Part shown: positions 59,501 through 64,000 of the stretch, piece after piece
Numbering within the stretch: position 1 is the stretch's first letter
How the letters are laid out: each line of letters starts with the position of its first letter
Assembly (NCBI GenBank): GCA_022606425.2
Contig: JAHDVF020000739.1
Coordinates: 620,001 to 684,000 of the forward strand
Reading direction: 5' to 3'
Source of the DNA: Lepidostoma basale
Taxonomy: Eukaryota > Arthropoda > Insecta > Trichoptera > Lepidostomatidae
DNA length: 64,000 nt
Program-made: the position numbers and the translations under genes
The notes under the pieces: generated by a model
What the model was told of the DNA's origin: nothing
Database searches by the model: none
Seen by the model: only the letters and a program-made list of their open reading frames with translations

Positions 59501-61111
59501 TAAGAGGTATAGCTTTGAGAGCTGAGCCTCTGTAAGTCAGAAAATAATAAAATTTAAATTACTACCGATTCCACGTTCCATGAAGAAGAATAATGTCTCT
59601 TTTCTCGAAGATTCATTATATTTTGTGGAAGTGACAGGCTAGGGCATTATAAATCTCAGTATTTAACTTGTTGACTACTATGGTACTTTTCGGGATTCTG
59701 GCGTAGAAAGCCAATTTAATTTAATCATATTACATTATTCTAAACTCTAATTAGAGTAATATAGTAATTGTTATAATAAATGTGTGGTATGTGTGGTAGA
59801 ACGATATACGACAGAATCTCAAATGCTGATATAAGAAAGGAATGTAGAGCGGAAGAAGGTATTATGAACAAAATTATGAAAGGATCGCTGCATTGGTTCG
59901 GACATATGGAACGCATGGATGGAGAAAGAATGGTTAAGAAAGTATACGTTAATGATGTAAATGGGGTACGAAGTCAAGGCAGACTGAGGAAAACATGGCA
60001 TGACCAAATTAATCAAATTTTAAAGGTTGGTTATGTTAGAAGTCGGAGGAATCGACGTGCGTGTTTGACTCGTATGAATGTGGAGGAATCTGGAGAGGTT
60101 TGCCAGGATAGAGTAGTGTGGCGGTCCATTCTCTCTGCCTACCCCTGCGGAGAAACGGCGTGATGGTTTGTTTGTTTGTGTTTGTTTGTAATATAATACA
60201 AGGTAACAGTATATTCTGTTACCCTGACGAAGCTCCGGTGGGAGCGAAACCAGTTGGTTTTTATAAAGAAGAATGTGGTTGATACACAAATTTATTTATA
60301 GTGTATTATTATTATATTTAATAATGTCACTCCACAAATTAAGTACTTCATACTAAAGTATTAATTATCAATATGAAGTATTATACCATTGGTTAACCCT
60401 CCCTTCCCTATGATGGGTATCTTCTACACGTTGCTTCTAAAAACCATCAATATCTCTATAAATATAATAAAAACAAGGTTAAGATTTTAGGTATTTCTCC
60501 ATAATATATTTACGCATTGATTTAAAAAATATAATTAATAATAATCAGAATTTATCGGGTACATCGGAGGTATTTTGTGAAAATTGAAAACAAATTCGCG
60601 TATAAACAGCGCTTTGAGTGCGCGATACTATATTCGCATCTCACGCTTGCATATGTTCTAGCTCAATGTTTTCACTCTCGCCGTCCCGCCGCGCCGGCAC
60701 TGCCGGCAGTCGCTTTCGGGCTTGCAACCAGAGCGGGTCTATGCCCGTTCCGTGAGCATTGCCAGATGTTTTTTTTAATGTTTTTATCAATTAAATCTCA
60801 ATTATTATAATTTTTGACTTCAATTATAATTATATAAGGGGATTAGCTATGTACGAGTATGTTCCTATTTTTCCGATTTAAAATCGCTAATTTTTTAACG
60901 CGTACTGACTACCCTACACCGGAATGCACGTTTTTATTTTAGCACCGTAAGGGAAAGGTTAAGAAGCAATGTATATGTATTGTCAAAATAATTTTATTCA
61001 CTCCAGGATTTATTGTCATTACACATGCTATCTTGTACTTGAATGTCATATTGTTGTCCAGGTCTGGCCCCCTCCGCAGTGGTGATAGTGTCCAAGTCGC
61101 AGCCGTCGTGA
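53464..61111 (+). CDS. UBXN1: UBX domain-containing protein 1 (UBXN1/SAKS1-like), complete gene
   Basis: Five exons (53464-53516, 53606-53990, 57062-57246, 58885-59174, 61062-61111) join in phase to give 320 residues. The order is UBA domain (about 1-42), Ser-rich linker, C2H2 finger (83-105), charged coiled coil (about 112-207), Pro/Ala linker, and UBX domain (about 241-316) ending in TGA. UBXN1 binds ubiquitin chains through its UBA and p97/VCP through the UBX FPR loop, adapting substrates to the p97 segregase in the cytosol. Here the FPR motif is F287-P288-R289. Human UBXN1 is close to 300 residues and, as I know it, lacks the zinc finger. Intron 2 uses a GC donor. Introns 2 to 4 carry LINE, SINE and hAT-MITE insertions. 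Confidence 0.92.
53606..53990 (+). CDS. UBXN1: UBXN1 exon 2: UBA end, zinc finger, coiled-coil start
   Basis: Acceptor ttttag ends at 53605. The C completes Ala18, followed by ERALVVTSNKGVEPAMEWLL, the second and third UBA helices. A Ser/Thr-rich linker follows, then a finger with Cys83, Cys86, His99 and His105 (C-x2-C-x12-H-x5-H) around KLFRSQAEVEF. The last part is Lys/Glu-rich (KPLTEEEKKEM) and begins a coiled coil. The exon must end at 53990 (...KEREDKEK) to join exon 3 at phase 0. The next bases are GCATGC, so the donor is GC, not GT. Open frame beyond 53990 is intron read-through. Confidence 0.88.
54105..54279. other. UBXN1 intron 2, nothing recognised
   Basis: AT-rich intron sequence before LINE C. 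Confidence 0.35.
54280..54890 (+). mobile_element. LINE C copy 2
   Basis: Same blocks as 35195-35745: LQRHLSQHPQETNK-region nucleotides, LKDLHRLKCPEKIQY, MAPAYISKLCFADSPNSSAI, NFGDRTFAVAGPSAWNMLPA. It ends in (ATT)n at 54898-54915. Confidence 0.72.
54966..55800 (+). mobile_element. SINE 1 split by LINE A
   Basis: Head GACCTTCGTGGCAGAGTGGT, B box GAGTTCGATTCCCAGCG, body to GAGAATCAATA (55113). It resumes at about 55733 with GAATCAATATAATAGC and ends at AACGACCTGTTGTATACA. Confidence 0.68.
55130..55733 (-). mobile_element. LINE A copy with RT palm segment
   Basis: Minus strand: LYTESTASVRVNGDLTAWF, MSPWLFNLYMDKRITELKG (RT motif B region), then an internal deletion joining to [20 protein letters not shown] and the usual C-terminus and tail. 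Confidence 0.72.
55890..56075 (+). mobile_element. SINE 1, diverged copy
   Basis: GACAGAGTGGCAACAGCTAT, B box AGGTTCGATTCCC, TAGAATTCACGTGACA, ATTGGGTTCAAATAACTTAT. Confidence 0.6.
56320..56568. mobile_element. hAT-type MITE with 8-bp target duplication
   Basis: TIRs CAGTGGCGGTACTCCCATAG and exact complement at 56549-56568. The direct repeat CAAGCGAG lies at 56312-56319 and 56569-56576. 249 bp, in UBXN1 intron 2. Relatives: 61405-61620 and a relic at about 59450-59560. Confidence 0.9.
56740..56990 (-). mobile_element. Non-LTR family F tail, copy 2
   Basis: Minus strand [57 protein letters not shown]. Matches 17920-18130. Confidence 0.7.
57062..57246 (+). CDS. UBXN1: UBXN1 exon 3, coiled coil
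   Basis: Acceptor gcgttgcag ends at 57061 and donor GTACTT starts at 57247. It encodes AEQLERERLRIKSGKDMQDA, then AKQRLQEQEMQKIVEQRRRD and so on to ADKEAR plus AG of an Arg codon (61 codons and 2 bases). The Arg/Glu/Gln-rich heptads and a QRLQE-E motif match the central coiled coil of UBXN1. Confidence 0.9.
57385..58050 (+). mobile_element. LINE A (GTTT subfamily) split by LINE B
   Basis: 57385-57430 (AATAAGAAAGGAATGTAGAG ... ATTATGAACA) and 57830-58050 (TTATGAACAAAATTATGAAA ... CTACCCCTGCAGAGAAACG) are consecutive parts of one copy. Confidence 0.75.
57431..57829 (+). mobile_element. LINE B insertion with 9-bp target duplication
   Basis: ENSVILEAIHLYVPVGYFRQ, RTNLSLVMPVKRAIKLLN, then 3' UTR and AATAAACTGATTTGTTTTGA. 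TTATGAACA occurs on both sides (57422-57430, 57830-57838). Confidence 0.8.
58051..58399. other. UBXN1 intron 3, nothing recognised
   Basis: T-rich, no repeat recognised. Confidence 0.35.
58400..58735 (+). mobile_element. Non-LTR C-terminal remnant with (GAA)n tail
   Basis: Ends GGAGGCCTATGTCCAGCAGT and GGACGACAACGGCTG followed by (GAA)n, as many non-LTR tails here. The upstream frame is broken. Confidence 0.5.
58885..59174 (+). CDS. UBXN1: UBXN1 exon 4, UBX domain
   Basis: Acceptor aatcag ends at 58884 and donor GTTAAT starts at 59175. After a Pro/Ala linker it encodes RLQLRLPDGRALTHTF, the first two UBX strands, then AREQLSAVRLYL (helix), TTFPRRVFEEEDYDKPL (FPR loop) and DVL plus G. FPR is the p97-binding signature. 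The phase-1 end requires a final exon beginning with two bases of a Gly codon, which is found at 61062. Confidence 0.92.
59175..59774. other. UBXN1 intron 4, first part
   Basis: AT-rich with a hAT-MITE relic at about 59450-59560 (CACATCAGGCATAAGAGGTA, CCTCTGTAAGTCAG). Confidence 0.4.
59775..60185 (+). mobile_element. LINE A (GTTT subfamily) 3' end
   Basis: [74 protein letters not shown], (GTTT)n at 60165-60185. Open throughout. Confidence 0.78.
60200..60262 (+). repeat. Hammerhead-like motif, single
   Basis: CTGACGA-A-GCTCC-GGT-GGGAGC-GAAA-CCAGTTGG-TT (60224-60259), next to the small inverted repeat GGTAACAG ... CTGTTACC. Confidence 0.5.
60263..61061. other. UBXN1 intron 4, second part
   Basis: AT-rich except for a GC-rich island at 60678-60765 (CGCCGTCCCGCCGCGCCGGC, CTGCCGGCAGTCGC). 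An open frame crosses it but has no start context or recognised content. Confidence 0.35.
61062..61111 (+). CDS. UBXN1: UBXN1 exon 5, C-terminal strand and stop
   Basis: Acceptor ttgtccag ends at 61061. GT completes Gly305, then LAPSAVVIVSKSQPS and TGA at 61109-61111. This is the last UBX strand (LxPSAVLIV in relatives). At 50 bp it lies within larger non-coding frames and is identified only through phase and homology. Confidence 0.88.
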
Positions 61112-61245
61112 GAGTCGACCCTCGCTGCTGGAGGCTGAATACATTCGCAATACAAATAAACCTCAGGTTGTCTACGAAAAGCAATGAAATCATGTCTGTA
61201 AATTGTCAATACATTCTCAATAATAAAGTTTTATCTCTCTGTTTT
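61112..61245 (+). terminator. UBXN1 3' UTR with AATAAA signal
   Basis: The 3' UTR holds AATAAA at 61222-61227, followed by a T-rich stretch (GTTTTATCTCTCTG), a normal arrangement for cleavage about 20 bases downstream. A 3' UTR of roughly 130 bases is inferred. Confidence 0.6.
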
Positions 61246-61404
61246 CTTATATAAGGAAATTTTATATTTTAATGTATCCTATATCTTCTTCCTCAGCCTT
61301 CATACCTTCACTCCTGGAGAACGGGCCTCTTCCATTTTTCTCCATTCGTCACTGTTTTATTTCTTCCTCATTCAAGTCTTCCCAGTTATTCAGACAATGT
61401 CATC
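61246..61404. other. Downstream of UBXN1, nothing recognised
   Basis: Short pyrimidine-rich stretch. Confidence 0.3.
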
Positions 61405-61620
61405 AGCAGTGGCGGTACTCCCATAGAAGCCCGGCTTGCGTAAGAAATTTTGAATCAAAACCCCCAAATCTAAGTAATTATGCCCCCGCATAAACCAAAA
61501 ACCCACCAAATCATCTTCCAACAATCTTCCCATCAGACGTAAGAGGAATAGACACAAGAACTGAACCCCTGTAAGTCAGAAGAGGTTTTGATTTAAAATT
61601 TCTAATAAAAGATTAAATGT
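61405..61620. mobile_element. hAT-type MITE, partial copy
   Basis: Left end CAGTGGCGGTACTCCCATAG at 61406. The interior runs parallel to 56320-56568 (AATCAAAACC, CCATCAGACGTAAGAGGAAT). The right TIR is missing. Confidence 0.7.
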
Positions 61621-61639
61621 TATGTATGATCTGTTCTAT

Positions 61640-62290
61640 ACTATATGGCTGCGAAACCTGGACTCTTAAAAGTAAATGTAATGAACCGGTTGGAGGCGTT
61701 TGAGATGTGGATATACCGCAGAATGCTCTGTATACTGTGGACCAAAAGGGTCAGTAATGCAGACGTACTACAGAGAGCCAGAGCAAATAGAGAGCTGTTG
61801 AGTGTGAAAATTAAAAAGGTCTCGTATTTTGTTCATGTGCTAAGGGGAGAAATACCACCTCCTTCGACTGATATTAATGGGGTGGAGGGACGTCGGGGAG
61901 TTGGTAGAAGGCAGCTGTCCTGGCTGCGGAACATCAAAGTGTGGACAGGAATTACAAGAGTTTAGAACCTGTTCCAAGTGGCACAGGACAGAAATGCCTT
62001 TGCTACAGTGATCGGGGGACCGCACACGGCACCGAAAGAAGAGGGTTATAATTTTGGTCATGTGCTTAGGGGGGAAAAAAAGATTAGCTGCAGCTGATCA
62101 TTAAGGTCAAAGTAGAAATCAAAATAAATCTCCTGGATCCGCAACATAAGGGACTCGGCTGACTAAAAAAGCCTGTTCCAAGTGGCGCAGGACAGAGATG
62201 CCTTCGCTGCAGTGATCACCAAACTTGAGGGAATCTGACACGGCACCAGAAGAAGTATAGCTTAGGTGGCACAGAACACGGATCGAATCA
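61640..62290 (+). mobile_element. Non-LTR family I reverse transcriptase end
   Basis: SILYGCETWTL (frame 1), then RLEAFEMWIYRRMLCILWTK, RVSNADVLQRARANRELLSV, GRRQLSWLRNIKVWTGITRV, and a repeat of the last 100 bp at 62150-62290. Confidence 0.7.
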
Positions 62291-62344
62291 TTTTTATGAT
62301 CATACTTGCGGGCAATGGGCATTATTGTTCATTGGCAGGAGTCG

Positions 62345-62545
62345 ATTGTGATGGTGTTCAATCTTCTTCTCCGGTCTCAATATAATGATTGGTCTGCAGC
62401 AAGGCGACGCATCTCCTCTTCCACTCCGCTCGGTCCTCGGCAACTCTCTTCAACTCCGCATAAGAGCTGCAGCCCATATCTCGGCAAATCTGATCTAGGT
62501 ACTCCTGGCAATGTCGTCCCTAATAGATCCCTCGACCATTCCCTC
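62345..62545 (-). mobile_element. Non-LTR family E fragment
   Basis: GGTCTGCAGCAAGGCGACGC ... AATAGATCCCTCGACCATTC, similar to 52065-52215. Confidence 0.45.
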
Positions 62546-62549
62546 CAGT

Positions 62550-63140
62550 ACATCATGCATGTTCCTGATAACTACCTGTGACAGCGCCGACATGAATTGT
62601 TCTTTGCTTCGTCACGCAGAACCAACCTGCCTTGGTGGTGATGCCAGTAGGAAGAGCAATTCGGATGCTGAATCTAATCACCTCGGATTTGGACATTTTC
62701 AGTGTCAGTGAGACAGTATTCATAAAAAAATATTACAAAAGAGTACTGCCTAACTGACGTTGACATATTTGGATTCCTTCTGATATGCATGATTTTTTGG
62801 TCTCATGTTGTTTTATCTTACCTTTGTAACACCGTTTTTCATTTCATTTCATTTATTTTGCTAATAATCACAAACATTACAGACACACAATTCCAAATCG
62901 TTTGTAATTACATTATAAACAGAGAAGCATTAAAAAAATCAAAATTAAGCTTAAGAGTAAGAAAAAATCATAACATTGATATTGCATCCCTGAGGCAACT
63001 CACACTATCACGAAATATGTCGACCTCCGAGGCGATCCGATTAAGCAATAAGATTGCCCTACCCACAGGCATTACCATTGGCAGGTTGGTTCTGCAGCGT
63101 GGCAAATAAAACAATCTGTGCTGTCTTTGACGAAGGTAAT
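62550..63140. mobile_element. Two LINE B-like tails facing each other
   Basis: 62555-62730 (plus): RTNLPLVVMPVGRAIRMLNL-like with one frameshift. 63130-62930 (minus): RTNLPMVMPVGRAILLLNRI. They are more diverged from each other than other LINE B copies are. Confidence 0.55.
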
Positions 63141-63669
63141 TATCATTAAAGATTTTGTGTCCAAATGAGTCGCCTAAATGTTTTTCGTTTGTAATGTCTC
63201 ATTTGTGTATCATGTATAAATAAATAAATGCAGGAAACATTCGTGTCGCAACACATGACCAATCCATCTCGCGCGCCTCTCCGCTATTCTCTTCAACTAT
63301 GTGTATTACGCGTTATTTTACCATGAAGGGTGATAAGCCCTGCGATGTATCAACCCCCTATATCCGGACTTGGGGTCAAATAATATGTATGAAGAAAATA
63401 AAACAAAATTATTAATCAAATGTTTTATTTATAACATAATCTTTACACCACACTGACAATCAGATCCATACTTCTCTACTTGAGCAATGGTTTAAGATAT
63501 TCTCACATTAAAGAATGCAGAATAAAATTATTGTTAGATATGTACATAAGAAAAAAATCGAAAACAGCAATTATTAGCTTTTTTTTTTTAATAAAATATA
63601 AAAGTTTTAGGAAAATTTTTCTGAAAGAAATTCTAGCATTGATCATTTATCATTTTCAGTGGTGTAAAT
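63141..63669. other. No recognisable feature
   Basis: AT-rich. An open frame at 63480-63767 is Lys/Phe/Ile-rich noise. Confidence 0.35.
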
Positions 63670-64000
63670 CAGTGGTCCTCAACCTTTTTGTCGCCGCGGA
63701 CCGGTCAACGTTTCATAATTTTACCGCGGCCCACTGGGGTCACATTAAATGTATTTTTTTTTTTTAAACTTAATAACAATATATAATAATAAAATTTACA
63801 ACTGTGGTACATAAGTTATAGTGACAAATAATAGTAGAGAAAACACATGGTTTGTGGGAAAAATGAAGAATGCATATGGTAGTGTGGTGTTGTTTTACTT
63901 CGAAGGTATTGTCGGAAGGTCGCTGGTAACTTAGCGTGAAGGGGTTTTCAACGGAATAACTATTTTAAGCTATAATTAAGTTTTATTGGGTATGTTCGAT
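63670..64000 (+). mobile_element. Left end of a hAT element, continues beyond the window
   Basis: CAGTGGTCCTCAACCTTTTT and CGCCGCGGACCGGTC are typical of a hAT terminus. No matching right end occurs before 64000. Confidence 0.5.

Noticed and set aside
60577..60810. Alternative UBXN1 exon at the GC island
   Set aside because: No acceptor/donor pair keeps the phase between exons 4 and 5, and the peptide does not resemble UBX sequence.

Overview
This is a eukaryotic, intron-rich, AT-rich genomic window, most probably from an insect and best matching a moth or butterfly. The clade call is an inference: it rests on two insect-type host genes with GC-rich exons in AT-rich introns, several non-LTR retrotransposon families, two tRNA-derived SINE families, mariner, hAT and other DNA transposons, and many fold-back repeats. 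There is no bacterial gene organisation.

Two host genes can be reconstructed exon by exon. On the minus strand, 44705 down to 7257 holds the 5' five exons of a TOGARAM/crescerin-type TOG-array protein, a ciliary microtubule regulator. The large first exon (42939-44705) carries TOG1 and an acidic linker. Exons at 28183-28531, 26634-26876, 9507-9631 and 7257-7383 continue through TOG2 into a proline-rich linker. All splice phases agree except that exon 2 is one base too long and changes frame internally. The gene runs off the left edge. On the plus strand, 53464-61111 is a complete five-exon UBXN1-type gene (UBA domain, C2H2 finger, coiled coil, UBX domain; 320 residues), with a GC-AG second intron and a poly(A) signal at 61222. 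The two genes diverge from an 8.7-kb intergenic interval.

The rest is mostly mobile DNA. 1-7256: mariner (3187-4095), LINE tails and a 240-bp fold-back. 7.4-26.6 kb (introns 3 and 4): LINE copies, fold-backs, MITEs, and a 1.74-kb DNA transposon with terminal inverted repeats and a spliced ORF I cannot assign (20114-21854). It also holds a mariner split by a LINE. 27-42.9 kb (introns 1 and 2): a 22-bp minisatellite, SINEs, a processed RPL35 pseudogene, two hAT elements with 8-bp target duplications, and a three-level nest (repeat C in hAT in SINE). 45-53 kb (intergenic): a tandem array of LINE 3' ends, nested SINEs and plain AT-rich sequence. 53-64 kb: UBXN1 with LINE, SINE and hAT-MITE insertions, then decayed LINE pieces and one terminus of a further hAT.

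The most unusual signal is a motif that recurs in unrelated fold-back repeats. It consists of CTGANGA or a variant, one spacer base, a short hairpin stem, GAAA, a short palindrome (CATG, CAGCTG or CCGG), then TC. The stem sequences differ between families but remain paired. This resembles the core of a minimal hammerhead ribozyme, although I could not find a convincing stem I. Also notable are the 20114-21854 transposon and a short SINE-like element that shares the 3' end of the dominant LINE.
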